From contig NZ_JAFKFX010000027.1 of assembly GCF_017308075.1 (NCBI RefSeq), positions 186,001 to 250,000 on the forward strand: a stretch of 64,000 nucleotides of DNA, read 5' to 3'. Both the position numbers and the translations under genes were made by a program. The notes beneath the pieces were generated by a model. The model was not told the DNA's origin. It made no database searches and saw only the letters and a program-made list of their open reading frames with translations. Below are positions 1 to 13,470 of the stretch, piece by piece (the stretch's first letter is position 1; every line of letters begins with the position of its first letter). The DNA is from Allobosea sp. (GTDB taxonomy: Bacteria; Pseudomonadota; Alphaproteobacteria; Rhizobiales; Beijerinckiaceae).

Positions 1-1610
<1,610 letters not shown>

Positions 1611-1623
1611 CTGGAGCATGACG

Positions 1624-2517
1624 ATGGACGATCTCGAACCCTGGCAGTGGCCCGAAGAGACCTGGCGCGGCAAGGTCGAGCGCGTGCGCGCCGGCCGTAA
1701 TCTGAAACCTAAGAGCTGGCCGGGCGGGGCGCGCTGCGCGGTCGCGCTCTCCTTCGACGTCGACCATGAGACCAATGAGTTGCGCGACGGCGGCAAATCG
1801 GTCGGACGGCTGTCCTGGGGGCAATACGGCAACCGCGCCGGCATGCCGCGCATCCTGTCCATGCTGGCGAGGGAAGAGATCAAGGCGAGCTTCTTCGTGC
1901 CGGCCGTCACCGCCCTGCTCTATCCCGACGAGCAGCGCCGGGTCGTCGCGGAAGGCCATGAGATCGGCCTGCATGGCTGGATCCACGAGGTCAACACGGC
2001 AGTGCCGCCCGACAAGGAGCGCGAGCTGCATCTGCGTTCGGCCGATACGCTGGAGAGGATCACCGGCGTCAGGCCGGTCGGCATGCGCACCCCGTCCTGG
2101 GATTTTTCCGAGGTGACGCTCGCGGTCGAGCGCGAGCTCGGCCTGCTCTACGATTCCTCGCTCTTCGCCGATGACGACCCCTATGAGCTGATCGAGAACG
2201 GCGAGCCGACCGGGATGGTCGAGCTGCCGGTCGAGTGGATCCGCGACGACGCGGTCTATTTCAACATGAACCGCTTCCAGGCGCTGCGGCCCTATACGCC
2301 GCCGGAAGCCGTGTTCGACATCTTCCGCCGCGAATTCGACGGCGCCTACCAGGATGGCGGGCTGTTCCTGCTGACGATGCACCCGCATGTCATCACCTAT
2401 CGCTCGCGCTTCTGGATCCTCGAGGAGCTGGTGCGGCACGCCAAGGGCAAGGGCGATGTCTGGTTCGCGACCCATGCCGAGATCGCGGCCTATGTGAAGG
2501 CGCAGGCGGGCCTCTGA
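1624..2517 (+). CDS. Polysaccharide deacetylase family protein (NodB homology domain)
   Basis: A metal-dependent carbohydrate esterase 4-type deacetylase of about 297 residues. The N-terminal metal/base motif reads SFDVDHE, the His-His metal motif is in GLHGWIHE, and a late conserved MHPHV stretch closes the barrel. This arrangement resembles the cytoplasmic PgdA/PuuE-like subgroup more than secreted chitin deacetylases, and no signal peptide is visible. ATG at 1624 is chosen because GGAG at 1613-1616 is seven bases away; the in-frame ATG at 1618 is too close to it. The gene follows the peptide transporter ATPase by 13 bases, so it is probably in the same operon and may act on an imported N-acylated or amide substrate. 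The true substrate is unknown. Confidence 0.85.
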   Translation: MDDLEPWQWPEETWRGKVERVRAGRNLKPKSWPGGARCAVALSFDVDHETNELRDGGKSVGRLSWGQYGNRAGMPRILSMLAREEIKASFFVPAVTALLYPDEQRRVVAEGHEIGLHGWIHEVNTAVPPDKERELHLRSADTLERITGVRPVGMRTPSWDFSEVTLAVERELGLLYDSSLFADDDPYELIENGEPTGMVELPVEWIRDDAVYFNMNRFQALRPYTPPEAVFDIFRREFDGAYQDGGLFLLTMHPHVITYRSRFWILEELVRHAKGKGDVWFATHAEIAAYVKAQAGL

Positions 2518-2650
2518 AACCCGCAAAAACGGGCGTAGCCTGACCTTTGGGCAGCGGAACCGTGCCCGATTTCAGCCGTTTTCGGTTCATCCGGAATTCA
2601 GGGCACGGCAGCGCTGATGTCCGGAAGAACAACTGGAAACGGACGTCACC

Positions 2651-4699
2651 ATGCGCCTCAAGAACCTGCTCCTGCTCGGCACCCTGATCCCCGCCATCGC
2701 TCTATCGCAGGGCAGTTTCGCCGCGCCATCGCTCCAGCTCGCCCAGGCCCAGCCGGGCGATGACGACCGTCCCGATCCGCGGCGCCAGCGGCCGAGCGGG
2801 CAGGAACGTCCTCCACAAGGCGGGCAGGAACGCCCCGGTGCCCGCCCGGCGCCGGGTCAGCCGCCGGCGGCCGGTCCCGCCCAGCCCGAGCGCCCGGCCG
2901 GGGTGAACCCGAACGTGCCGCGCCCGCCTTCCGCCCCGCAGGCGGTGCCTCCGGCCGGCCGGGCCATGCCGAGCGAACCCGAGCAGCCGCGTCGCCCCGT
3001 GCCGCCTGCCGGCGCAGCCCCAGGCCAGATCGCACCGTCCGCCCCACAGGGGGCTCCGCGTACTCCCTCGGCCGTACCCGGCGCGCCGCAACGTCCGGCT
3101 CCCGGCCAGATCGCGCCGCAGCCTTCGCCGGGGCGGCCAGGCGCACCGGCTGCCCAGCCCGGCAGCCCGGTTGCACCATCGGGCGAGGGCGGCCAGCGCC
3201 GGCCCGCTCCGGCGCAGACCGCGCCAGGCCAGCCCCCCGTGGCACCGGCAGCACCCAATCGCCCCGCACCGGGTCAGGTGGCTCCGGGCGGCGGCCAGCC
3301 GACCGCCGTGCCGCCGGCCGGACGGGCGCCCGCGGCCCCGCCGCAACCGGGCGCGGCTCCGTCACAGCAAGCGCCGGGCTTGAACCGCCAGCCCGGCTCC
3401 GGACAGGCGGCTCCCGCACCGGGCACGCTGCCACGGGCCATCCAATCGCAACCCGGCACGGCGCCTGCCCCGACGGCGCCGGCCCAGCCGCCCTCCGGGC
3501 TCAACCGCCAGCCTGCGCCCATACCGGCGCCCGTTGCCCCCGCGCAGCCCGGAACCGGCCAGGGCGCAGCCGGCGGCACCGCCCAGCCCAGCCCGGCTCA
3601 GCCCGCGCCCGCTCCGAACGCCGGCCGCGCGCCAGGCGCCCCGCCGCAGCCGGGAGCCGCGCCTTCGCAAGCTGCACCTGCCCCCGGCCAGCTGCCGCCG
3701 CCCGAGCGTCAGGGCCGGCGCGGCGGCATCGGCCTCGGCGGGGCGGCCGCGATCGGGCTCGGCGCGGCCGCGATCGGCGGCATCATGGCGACGCAGGGTG
3801 CCGACCGGATCGACGATGTCCGCAGCCGGCGGCAGGAGACGCGCGAGGGTGACGTCACCATCATCCGCGAACCCGGCCGGACGCTCATCCGCGGCGATGA
3901 CGATCGCGTCATCATCCGGCGAGACGAGAACCAGCGCTTCCGCGATCTCGGCCTCGACACCCGCAGCGAGCGCCGTGGCGAAGAGACGGTCACGGTCTAT
4001 GAGCGCCGGGACGGCACGCAGATCGTGACGGTGACGGATGGCGACGGCCGGCTGCTGCGGCGCTCGCGGCGCGAGCGTGACGGCACCGAGATCATCATCA
4101 TCGACAATATGCGCCGCGACGGGCCGCGCCCGCGCTTCGCCGAGGAGATCGTCGAATTGCCGCCGCCGCCGCTGCGCATCCCGCGCGAGCGCTATGTCGT
4201 CGATGCCGGCCACGCCGATGAACGGCTGATCTACGAAACGATCACCGCCCCGCCGGTCGCCCCAGTGCCGCGCCGCTACACACTAGACGAGGTACGCTAC
4301 TCGCCGGATCTGCGCGCCCATATGCGCAGCGTCGACGTCGACACGATCAACTTCGATTCCGGTTCCTGGACGGTCGGCACCGATCAGGCCCAGCGCCTGC
4401 GGGTGCTGGCGCAGGCGGTGATGCAGGCGGTCGAGCGCATGCCGAACGAGGTCTTCCTGGTCGAGGGCCATACCGACGCCGTCGGCTCCGATATCGACAA
4501 CCTCTCGCTCTCGGACCGCAGGGCCCAGTCGGTCGCCGAGATCCTGACGCGCGATTTCGGCGTGCCGGCCGAGAACCTGACGACCCAGGGCTATGGCGAG
4601 CAATATCTCAAGGTCCAGACGCAAGGCGACTCGCGCGAGAACCGGCGCGTGACGCTGCGCCGGATCACGCCGCTGCTCACCGGCCAGAACGCGCGGTGA
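2651..4699 (+). CDS. OmpA-family outer membrane/peptidoglycan-anchoring protein with Pro/Ala-rich linker
   Basis: A 682-residue envelope protein. It has an N-terminal signal peptide (charged start, LLLLGTLIPAIA core), then about 320 residues dominated by Pro, Ala, Gln and Gly (roughly residues 34-356). A Gly/Ala hydrophobic segment follows near 358-384, then a charged region rich in Arg and Asp, and a C-terminal OmpA domain from about residue 560. The OmpA domain shows the peptidoglycan-binding pattern GHTDAVGS followed by LSDRRAQSV. The linker holds near-duplicates of GRAP(A/G)APPQPGAAPSQ about 100 residues apart, a sign of internal expansion. The Pro-rich part probably spans the periplasm while the OmpA domain holds the cell wall. 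No beta-barrel is evident. It stands alone on this strand with a weak ribosome site upstream. Confidence 0.85.
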   Translation: MRLKNLLLLGTLIPAIALSQGSFAAPSLQLAQAQPGDDDRPDPRRQRPSGQERPPQGGQERPGARPAPGQPPAAGPAQPERPAGVNPNVPRPPSAPQAVPPAGRAMPSEPEQPRRPVPPAGAAPGQIAPSAPQGAPRTPSAVPGAPQRPAPGQIAPQPSPGRPGAPAAQPGSPVAPSGEGGQRRPAPAQTAPGQPPVAPAAPNRPAPGQVAPGGGQPTAVPPAGRAPAAPPQPGAAPSQQAPGLNRQPGSGQAAPAPGTLPRAIQSQPGTAPAPTAPAQPPSGLNRQPAPIPAPVAPAQPGTGQGAAGGTAQPSPAQPAPAPNAGRAPGAPPQPGAAPSQAAPAPGQLPPPERQGRRGGIGLGGAAAIGLGAAAIGGIMATQGADRIDDVRSRRQETREGDVTIIREPGRTLIRGDDDRVIIRRDENQRFRDLGLDTRSERRGEETVTVYERRDGTQIVTVTDGDGRLLRRSRRERDGTEIIIIDNMRRDGPRPRFAEEIVELPPPPLRIPRERYVVDAGHADERLIYETITAPPVAPVPRRYTLDEVRYSPDLRAHMRSVDVDTINFDSGSWTVGTDQAQRLRVLAQAVMQAVERMPNEVFLVEGHTDAVGSDIDNLSLSDRRAQSVAEILTRDFGVPAENLTTQGYGEQYLKVQTQGDSRENRRVTLRRITPLLTGQNAR

Positions 4700-4834
4700 G
4701 GGCACGGCCCGGGCGCTTCCCTCGCGGACGCCCGGGCCTTCGCCTGAAATTGGTATGGAACCTTCGCCGCCGCTGCGCGTTCGATCGTCGGGCCGGATTC
4801 CGCAGACGACCGGCCAAGCGCGCAGGAGGGCTCC

Positions 4835-5128
4835 ATGCGCAGATCATTCTGGTTCCTGACGGGTCTCGTGCTCATCGGGCTGATCGCCGCCGAAGCGGCA
4901 GCCGGACAAGAACAATCCAGCCCCCGGACGCCGACGGCACAGCGCGAGCGTGCGCCCGGCGTGCCGATGGCGCCTAATGCCGAGGAAGTCCAGCAGCGCG
5001 AGCCCGCGCCGGAACGCGCCGAGGTCCAGCGGGAGCGCGAGCAGATGTCACGCGACCGCCAAGGCGCGCCTGCGCCAAACCGCAATCTGCCGATGCCCCG
5101 GGGCGTGCCGTCAATCATCGCACCCTGA
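4835..5128 (+). CDS. Small secreted hydrophilic protein, unknown function
   Basis: A 97-residue protein whose first 25 or so residues form a signal peptide (MRRSFWFLTG then a hydrophobic core ending near AAAG). The mature part is very polar, rich in Glu, Arg, Pro and Gln (for example EEVQQREPAPERAEVQRERE), and likely disordered. The start has an excellent ribosome site, CAGGAGGG, four bases before the ATG, which supports a real gene. It follows the OmpA-family gene by 135 bases on the same strand and may be an envelope partner, but nothing in the sequence names a function. Confidence 0.6.
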   Translation: MRRSFWFLTGLVLIGLIAAEAAAGQEQSSPRTPTAQRERAPGVPMAPNAEEVQQREPAPERAEVQREREQMSRDRQGAPAPNRNLPMPRGVPSIIAP

Positions 5129-5203
5129 TCGCTCGCGAGCGCCGCCGAGGATTCAGATTTGCGTAAGGGCTCGCCGCCTATGGTCGCGGCGAGGAGTTTT
5201 CCC

Positions 5204-5404
5204 ATGAGCGAAATGTCGGCCGCGATCGCCCAGAGTCTGGTCAGCATGCGCTCGGCCGCGACGCAGCAGACCATGCAGCTCGAAATGCTCAAGCAGAACG
5301 CAAAGGCCGATCAGGCTGTGGTCGCGATGCTGCAGCAGGCGGCCGAGCAGCAGCAGGCCACGCTGCCGACCGGGCAGGGCGGCAATCTCGACGTCACCGT
5401 CTGA
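5204..5404 (+). CDS. YjfB-like small protein (putative motility family)
   Basis: A 66-residue protein beginning MSEMSAAIAQSLVSMRSAAT and ending TGQGGNLDVTV. A helical N-terminal part rich in Ser, Ala, Met and Gln followed by LEMLKQNAKADQAVV and a short G-x-N-(I/L)-D-V tail is the pattern of the YjfB/putative motility protein family. Assignment is by remembered pattern, not a search. The ATG at 5204 is preferred over the longer frame starting at 5159 because GAGGAG at 5191-5196 lies seven bases before it. A hairpin followed by a pyrimidine-rich run begins 57 bases after the stop. No flagellar genes are in the window. Confidence 0.6.
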   Translation: MSEMSAAIAQSLVSMRSAATQQTMQLEMLKQNAKADQAVVAMLQQAAEQQQATLPTGQGGNLDVTV

Positions 5405-5461
5405 GCCGAGCCGATCGCAAGCGGCAGCACCGGTCTTCGCCCATGCCGCCATCACATGGCC

Positions 5462-5490
5462 GCCGGCCCAAGGCCGGCTTGCTTCCTCTC
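5462..5490 (+). terminator. Probable terminator after the YjfB-like gene
   Basis: A perfect 7-bp stem (GCCGGCC at 5462-5468, GGCCGGC at 5472-5478) with a three-base loop is followed by a pyrimidine-rich run (5479-5490) rather than a pure T tract. It separates the small genes upstream from the thiamine riboswitch. Confidence 0.4.
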
Positions 5491-5513
5491 TCGAGCGCCT
5501 CTAACCTCCGTCT

Positions 5514-5605
<92 letters not shown>

Positions 5606-5661
5606 CGGCCTACGCCCTATTTCCGTAGCCGCTTAACAGCGACTGGACCGTCCAGACACCC

Positions 5662-8320
<2,659 letters not shown>

Positions 8321-8409
8321 TACCCGCCGCGGGCGCCGGACGCGCAGGGAGGCAAGCTTGTTTCCCAGCGCCGCACGGCGCCCGGCATCACCAGGACAGG
8401 AAGACCGCC

Positions 8410-9078
8410 ATGACCGTCGACATCAGCCTCTACGGCATCGTCGACCCGCAGATCGCCCGCGGCCGCTCGCTGGCCGACATGGCGCGCGAGGCCGTCGAGG
8501 GCGGCGCGACGTTGATTCAGCTGCGCGCCAAGAACGAGACGACGCGCGAGATGGTGCGCGAGGCCCGCGCCATCCGCTCGGCCCTGCACGGCACGCTGGT
8601 GCCGCTGCTGATCAACGACCGGGTCGATGTCGCGCTCGCCGCGGGCGCCGACGGCGTCCATCTCGGCGCCGACGACATGAAGCTCAGCGACGCCCGCCGC
8701 CTGCTCGGCCCGCGCGCCATCATCGGGGCGACGCTGAACAAGGTCGAGGACCTGCCGGAACTGGCGACGGCGAAGATCGACTATGCCTGCGCCGGGGCCG
8801 TGTTCTCCACGCAGCACAAGGACGATGCCAAGGTGCCGCTCGGCATCGAGGGCTATTCTGCGCTACGGCGCGCTGCGGCGCAGGCACTCGGCGATCTCCC
8901 GGTCGGCGCCATCGCCGGGATCGATGCCGGCAATGCCGGCTCGGTCATCGCTGCCGGCGCCGATGGCGTCGCGGTGATCGGCGCGCTGTTCGCAGCCGAG
9001 GACATCACGGCGGCCGCCCGCGCCCTCCGGGCCGCGATTGACGCGGCGCTGACGCGGCGGCTGGCGGCGCCGGTCTGA
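8410..9078 (+). CDS. thiE: Thiamine-phosphate synthase ThiE
   Basis: Joins hydroxymethylpyrimidine diphosphate and thiazole phosphate to give thiamine phosphate. The 222-residue TIM barrel shows LIQLRAKNET (substrate pyrophosphate contact), LINDRVDVALAAGADGVHLG, and the late AGIDAGNAGSVIAAGADGVAVI phosphate-binding loop in shortened form. The loop that usually reads G-P-V/I-F-x-T-x-T-K here reads AGAVFSTQHK, a mild departure from consensus. ATG at 8410 follows AGGAAG with six bases between; the frame is open further upstream but without a ribosome site. It is 89 bases after thiM and ends the thiamine operon. Confidence 0.93.
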   Translation: MTVDISLYGIVDPQIARGRSLADMAREAVEGGATLIQLRAKNETTREMVREARAIRSALHGTLVPLLINDRVDVALAAGADGVHLGADDMKLSDARRLLGPRAIIGATLNKVEDLPELATAKIDYACAGAVFSTQHKDDAKVPLGIEGYSALRRAAAQALGDLPVGAIAGIDAGNAGSVIAAGADGVAVIGALFAAEDITAAARALRAAIDAALTRRLAAPV

Positions 9079-9096
9079 CCGGCAGGGGCTCGCCCC

Positions 9097-10806
9097 TCAG
9101 CCCCTCAGATACATGTCCCAGCAGGGCGAGAGCGCGATCCTGGCCCGCCCTTCCAACGCCCTCGCGAAGTGCGCGAGGATCATGCCGCGCGCCGTGGTCT
9201 GCGGGCATTTCGGTGCCATGATCGCATCGATCTCGCGCAGATCCTCCAGCGCCTGGGCCGCGACCTTCGGATTGCTGCGGAACGGATCGATGCCGATCGG
9301 GACATGGCGCGGCGGCCTGCGGTCCAGCCCGCGATTGAACAGATCGACGAAATCGAGCGTGAAGAAGCCGTTGAGCTGACGCCTGTTGGTGCTCTCCCAG
9401 GCGCGGATCGCCTCGACGCCCTGCTCGGCCTCAAGCAGCCAGGTCGCCTGATAGTCGATGGCGGAATAGAGGATGAAGGAGGGGAGCTGGCCCTTGGCAG
9501 CGAGGTCGGCATAGGCCGGCTGGTTCCGCGCGTAGTGCTCCAGCATCAGCGGCGCGCGCTCGGCGATCTCGCGCTTGACGCTGACCCGGCCGATCCGGCC
9601 GAGATCGTCGACGCGCAGCGCCTGATAGCTCGGTGCGCCGAGCATGGCGCGGGCGCCGCGCTCGATGAAGATCAGCGCCGAGGGCAGGGACGCGGCCAGG
9701 AGCAGCACCAGCACCAGCGGGCGAAGCCGGTCCGCCCGCCCCCGCCACTCCAGCAGGATCGCCAGCAGCAATGGCCAGAGCGCGATGAATTCGAGACTGC
9801 CGGTGTTCTGCGTCTCGAAGAAGACGAGCGCGAACAGGGTGACCGCGAGCCAGCCGGTGGTCGAGACTGCAAGCCTGCGCAGGAACGAGCCCAACGCCGC
9901 CGGCCGGTCGCGCCAGGCCGCCCAGACCAGCACGCCGAGCAGGACGAGCACCGAGCTGACGACGTTGAACTTGACCGAGGCCACGGTCAGGAAGCGCGGC
10001 AGCAGCGCCCCGGTGTTGAGCGAGAGCAGGATCAGGATGTCCTCGACATAGGCCCTGACCAGCCCGGTGCCGAGGTCGACCAGGGCGAGGATGGCGATGA
10101 CGGCGGCGGCGGCGAGCGCCGCATCCCTGAAGCGCATCCGGCCGGTCAGCACGGCATAGCCGACCAGAATGGCGCCGCTGACGGCACCGGTGACCTTGAC
10201 CAGGAACAGCGCCAGCATCAGCGCCGCGACCAGCACGGTCAGCAGCAGCGGGCCGCGCACGAAGAACAGCGCCGCCACCAGCAGATAGAGCAGCAGGCAG
10301 ATATGGCGGTTGTAATGACCGAAGCCGTCGAGGCCCGGCAGCGGATAGAGTTCGTGCAGATTGATCGGCAGCGAGCCGAAGAGCAGGAAGGGCAGCAGCA
10401 GGGCGAGCGCCTGTCCGCGCGAGCGCTGCGCGACATGGAAGGCCACGATGGCGAGCAGCGGCAGGGCAACCGGCAGCACGCCCCAGTTGGCGAGCAGGAT
10501 CGGGTGGGCCTTCGGAAAGGCGAGATCGAGACCTGCGACGAGATAATAGCCGAGCGGGCCGACCGGCGCGAAGAAGTCGATGCTCGGGATCTGGCCCTCA
10601 TGGATGCGCTGGGCGGCGTCGAAATAGACGGCGGTGTCCCAGTAGTTGGAGCCGAGCGGCAGGCGCAGCGGCAGGAGCAGCCCGGCGAGGACGAAGGCGA
10701 GGAAGAGTGCGAGCCAGAAGAGAGGGCTGAGGGCGAGGCGGCGCAGGCTCCAGCCTTCGGTACCGCCGGCGCATCCTTGCTGCGCGTTCGCCGTTCCCAT
10801 CACCAT
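9097..10806 (-). CDS. Polytopic membrane protein, possible GT-C-fold glycosyltransferase
   Basis: A 569-residue integral membrane protein with a short basic N terminus, then about a dozen hydrophobic segments and a soluble C-terminal region of about 170 residues. After the first membrane segment comes WDTAVYFDAAQRIHEGQIP and then DFFAPVGPLGYYL, the spacing seen in GT-C-type lipid-linked sugar transferases (GT39/ArnT-like). That link is inferred from the pattern only. ATG at 10806 is chosen because AGGAGG lies five bases before it; the frame runs on upstream into the next gene but without support. It converges on thiE with an 18-base gap. No partner gene shows its substrate. Confidence 0.6.
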   Translation of the reverse strand: MVMGTANAQQGCAGGTEGWSLRRLALSPLFWLALFLAFVLAGLLLPLRLPLGSNYWDTAVYFDAAQRIHEGQIPSIDFFAPVGPLGYYLVAGLDLAFPKAHPILLANWGVLPVALPLLAIVAFHVAQRSRGQALALLLPFLLFGSLPINLHELYPLPGLDGFGHYNRHICLLLYLLVAALFFVRGPLLLTVLVAALMLALFLVKVTGAVSGAILVGYAVLTGRMRFRDAALAAAAVIAILALVDLGTGLVRAYVEDILILLSLNTGALLPRFLTVASVKFNVVSSVLVLLGVLVWAAWRDRPAALGSFLRRLAVSTTGWLAVTLFALVFFETQNTGSLEFIALWPLLLAILLEWRGRADRLRPLVLVLLLAASLPSALIFIERGARAMLGAPSYQALRVDDLGRIGRVSVKREIAERAPLMLEHYARNQPAYADLAAKGQLPSFILYSAIDYQATWLLEAEQGVEAIRAWESTNRRQLNGFFTLDFVDLFNRGLDRRPPRHVPIGIDPFRSNPKVAAQALEDLREIDAIMAPKCPQTTARGMILAHFARALEGRARIALSPCWDMYLRG

Positions 10807-10889
10807 GCCACCCTCCTGGTCGCGCGGAGACTGGCAGAAAAACCTTACCGGGAGCCTGCGGGAACCGGCGAATGACGGCGAAAGCCGTC

Positions 10890-11933
10890 CTAGCCCCGCG
10901 CCGGAGCGCCTGGAATCTCGGCGAAGCGCCGCGGCAGGGCAAAGCCATGACGCAGCGGATCGTCGGCCTCGATGACGAAGCTGCCTTCGCCGGCAAGATG
11001 GCTCGTGCCCGCGACCGCGACGGTGACGGCACCGGCCGCGGGAAATTCGGCCGGGCCGACCACCGTGCCGGTAAAGGCTCCGCCGGTGATGCTGAGGAAG
11101 CTGCGGCTCCTTCCGGCCGGGATCAGGCCCTTGGCATGGTCGAGCGCCATGCGCGCGGTCACGCCGGAACCGGTCGGCGAGCGGTCGATCTGGCGTTCGG
11201 CGAAGACGCAGAGATTGAAGCTCTCGGCCTCCGGCCCGGCCTCGTCCGTGACGATGGTGCCATAGAGGAAGCCGAGATCGGGCTCGGTCGGATGGGTGAT
11301 CGCCCGTGCCGTCCGCACGGTGTCGGTCAGCAGCCCCGCCGCCGCGACGATTTCCGCGACGGGACTCGCGAACAGGTCGAGCCCGAAATGCGAGGCCGGC
11401 AAAATGCAGTAATAGGCGCCGCCATAGGCGATGTCGGTGACGACCGTTCCGAAGCCGGGCAGCGCGACCGGAAGAGCGCGCGCTTCCACGAAGGCCGGAA
11501 CGCTCTCGAAACTCACCTTGCCGACCTTGCAGCCACCTTGGCCGCCCTCGACCTCGCAGGCGAGGCGTAAAAGGCCGCAGGGCGCCTCGATCGAAAAGCG
11601 CGTCACCGGCTCGACCGCCGGCACCAGCCCATGCTCGATCGCATAGCGGCCGAGCGCGATGGTGGCGTGGCCGCACATCGTCGAATAGCCCTCATTATGG
11701 GTGAAGAGCACGCCGAAAGCCGCCTCGGGATGGCTCGCCGCCACAGGGATGACGCCGTACATGCCGTCATGGCCGCGCGGCTCCAGCATCATCGCCCGGC
11801 GCAGATGGTCGTGGCGCTCACGGGCCTGGCGGCGCTTCTCCAGAAGGCTCGCGCCGGTCAGCTCGGGATAACCCGAGGTGACGATCCGGACCGGCTCGCC
11901 GCAGGTATGGTAGTCGACATAGGCGAGGCGCAT
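10890..11933 (-). CDS. Proline racemase family enzyme, probably trans-3-hydroxy-L-proline dehydratase
   Basis: A 347-residue member of the proline racemase superfamily. The first catalytic residue is Cys87 in STMCGHAT. At the second catalytic position, where racemases and epimerases have Cys, this protein has Thr254 in DRSPTGSG. The Cys/Thr pair is the established signature of trans-3-hydroxy-L-proline dehydratase, which forms delta1-pyrroline-2-carboxylate, rather than of proline racemase or 4-hydroxyproline epimerase (Cys/Cys). Conserved MLEPRGHDGMYG and DIAYGGAYY are also present. It sits 83 bases upstream of the membrane protein on the same strand. No hydroxyproline catabolic cluster is visible. 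Confidence 0.85.
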   Translation of the reverse strand: MRLAYVDYHTCGEPVRIVTSGYPELTGASLLEKRRQARERHDHLRRAMMLEPRGHDGMYGVIPVAASHPEAAFGVLFTHNEGYSTMCGHATIALGRYAIEHGLVPAVEPVTRFSIEAPCGLLRLACEVEGGQGGCKVGKVSFESVPAFVEARALPVALPGFGTVVTDIAYGGAYYCILPASHFGLDLFASPVAEIVAAAGLLTDTVRTARAITHPTEPDLGFLYGTIVTDEAGPEAESFNLCVFAERQIDRSPTGSGVTARMALDHAKGLIPAGRSRSFLSITGGAFTGTVVGPAEFPAAGAVTVAVAGTSHLAGEGSFVIEADDPLRHGFALPRRFAEIPGAPARG

Positions 11934-12024
11934 GGCTGGTCTCCCGATGGCGGCCCACCGCCATCACCGCCCAGCCTAGCCGGATCGCGCGCCGCCGCCA
12001 GAGGCGCAGCGGCGCTTCAGCGCC

Positions 12025-13002
12025 TCAGAGATTGAAGACCCGGTGCGGCACGAACTCGCCCTGCTCGATCGCGCCGGTGGCGATCAGCACGCCGCCACAG
12101 GTGGTGTAGACCGCCTGTGCCTCGATCGGGGCGTCGCGCCCGCGCAGCAGGATGCTCTGACCGCGCTTCAGCCTGAGCGCCGCATCGCGATGGATGACGA
12201 TCTCCGGGATCAGCGACAGGGCGGTCGCGACCGGCCGCAGGGCACTCGCCGCCGCTTCCGGCCCCTCGCGCAGGGTTTCGACGGAGACCGCATCCTCGAC
12301 CGCGAACGGCCCGACGCGGGTGCGCCTGAGATGGGCGACATGGCCGAGGCAGCCGAGCGCCAGCCCGAGGTCGCGCGCAATGGCGCGGACATAGGTGCCC
12401 TTGCCGCATTCGGCCTCGAATGTCGTCGTCTCCGGCGAATGCGAGACGATGCGCAGCGCGGTGATCTCGACCGGGCGCGCCTCAAGCGTCACCTCCTCGC
12501 CGTCGCGGGCGAGGTCATAGGCACGCTCGCCGGCGATCTTGATCGCCGAGAATTTCGGCGGCACCTGCTGGATCGTGCCGGTGAAGCGGGGCAACAGCGC
12601 CAGGATCGCGTCTTCCTGCGGCCGTGCCTCGGAGGTCGCGACGACCTTGCCCTCGGTGTCGTCGGTATCGGTCTGCGAGCCCCAGGCAACGGTGAACTGA
12701 TAGGCCTTGCGGCCGTCCATCACGAAGGGGACGGTCTTGGTCGCCTCGCCGAGCGCGATCGGCAAAAGGCCGGAGGCGAGCGGGTCGAGCGTGCCGGCAT
12801 GGCCGGCCTTCTTGGCCGAGAAGGCACGCTTGACCACGCTGACCGCATGGGTCGAGGTCATGCCGACCGGCTTGTCGAGCACGACCCAGCCATGGACGTC
12901 GCGGCGTTTCGGACGCGGCGCGAATTCCCTGCCGCCGGTTTCCTTGCCACCCGTTTCCTTGCCGGCCTCGGGGGCAGCGCCGTTCTCGTCACTCATCATC
13001 AT
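12025..13002 (-). CDS. truB: tRNA pseudouridine(55) synthase TruB
   Basis: Makes pseudouridine 55 in the T loop of tRNAs. The catalytic segment [18 protein letters not shown] contains the conserved Asp (GTLDP), and KPxGxTS appears as [11 protein letters not shown]. The C terminus carries a PUA-like part. The N-terminal 30 residues are a polar extension ([13 protein letters not shown] repeat). Three consecutive ATGs (13002, 12999, 12996) overlap the end of rbfA (stop at 12989-12991); the first is given, and any of them may be used. It is the last gene of the rimP-nusA-ylxR-infB-rbfA-truB operon. Confidence 0.95.
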   Translation of the reverse strand: MMMSDENGAAPEAGKETGGKETGGREFAPRPKRRDVHGWVVLDKPVGMTSTHAVSVVKRAFSAKKAGHAGTLDPLASGLLPIALGEATKTVPFVMDGRKAYQFTVAWGSQTDTDDTEGKVVATSEARPQEDAILALLPRFTGTIQQVPPKFSAIKIAGERAYDLARDGEEVTLEARPVEITALRIVSHSPETTTFEAECGKGTYVRAIARDLGLALGCLGHVAHLRRTRVGPFAVEDAVSVETLREGPEAAASALRPVATALSLIPEIVIHRDAALRLKRGQSILLRGRDAPIEAQAVYTTCGGVLIATGAIEQGEFVPHRVFNL

Positions 13003-13435
13003 GGGGCTTGTCTTGATCGGTCTCGTCGCGGCCGATCCGGAGCGGCTTGCGATCGGTGTCGCGGCGGACGGCATCGGAATCGAGCAGCGCATCGATCCGT
13101 GCCGCCTCGTCGAAGCTCTCATCCTGGCGGAAGCGGACGTCCGGGGCGTATTTCAGGTTCACCCGATGGGCGATCTCGCCGCGGATATAGCGCTTATGGG
13201 CGTCGAGCGCCTTCAGCACGGGCCCGACATCCTCGCCGCCGAGCGGCATGATGTAGCAGGTCGCGAGCTTGAGATCGGGCGAGAGCCGGACCTCGGGCAC
13301 GGTGATGACATGCTTGGCCAGCACATCGTCATGAATGTCGCCGCGCGCCAGCATCTCGGCGAGCGCGTGGCGGATCAGCTCGCCGACACGGAGTTGGCGC
13401 TGCGAGGGACCGGAGATTTTTACAGGTTTTGCCAT
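12989..13435 (-). CDS. rbfA: 30S ribosome-binding factor RbfA
   Basis: Binds the 30S subunit and helps 16S rRNA 5'-end maturation. The 148-residue chain shows the KH-like fold motifs [19 protein letters not shown] and [19 protein letters not shown]; the last stretch (LRF..D.S...) is the family hallmark. ATG at 13435 (MAKPVKISG) is chosen over a longer frame to 13468 because homologues begin there and GAG lies a few bases upstream. It overlaps truB at its 3' end. It is separated from infB by 147 bases that hold a palindromic repeat. Confidence 0.94.
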   Translation of the reverse strand: MAKPVKISGPSQRQLRVGELIRHALAEMLARGDIHDDVLAKHVITVPEVRLSPDLKLATCYIMPLGGEDVGPVLKALDAHKRYIRGEIAHRVNLKYAPDVRFRQDESFDEAARIDALLDSDAVRRDTDRKPLRIGRDETDQDKPHDDE

Positions 13436-13470
13436 GGTTTCTCGTTCTCCGGGATCGGACCGGATCAAAA

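Noticed and set aside
9169-10875. Long plus-strand open frame of 568 codons opposite the membrane-protein gene
   Set aside because: It is antisense to a well-supported minus-strand gene, its composition is extreme in Gln, Arg, Glu and Asp, and it has no recognisable domain.
10807-11676. Upstream extension of the membrane-protein frame into the dehydratase gene
   Set aside because: Runs in another frame over the dehydratase coding sequence; a strong ribosome site exists at the ATG at 10806.
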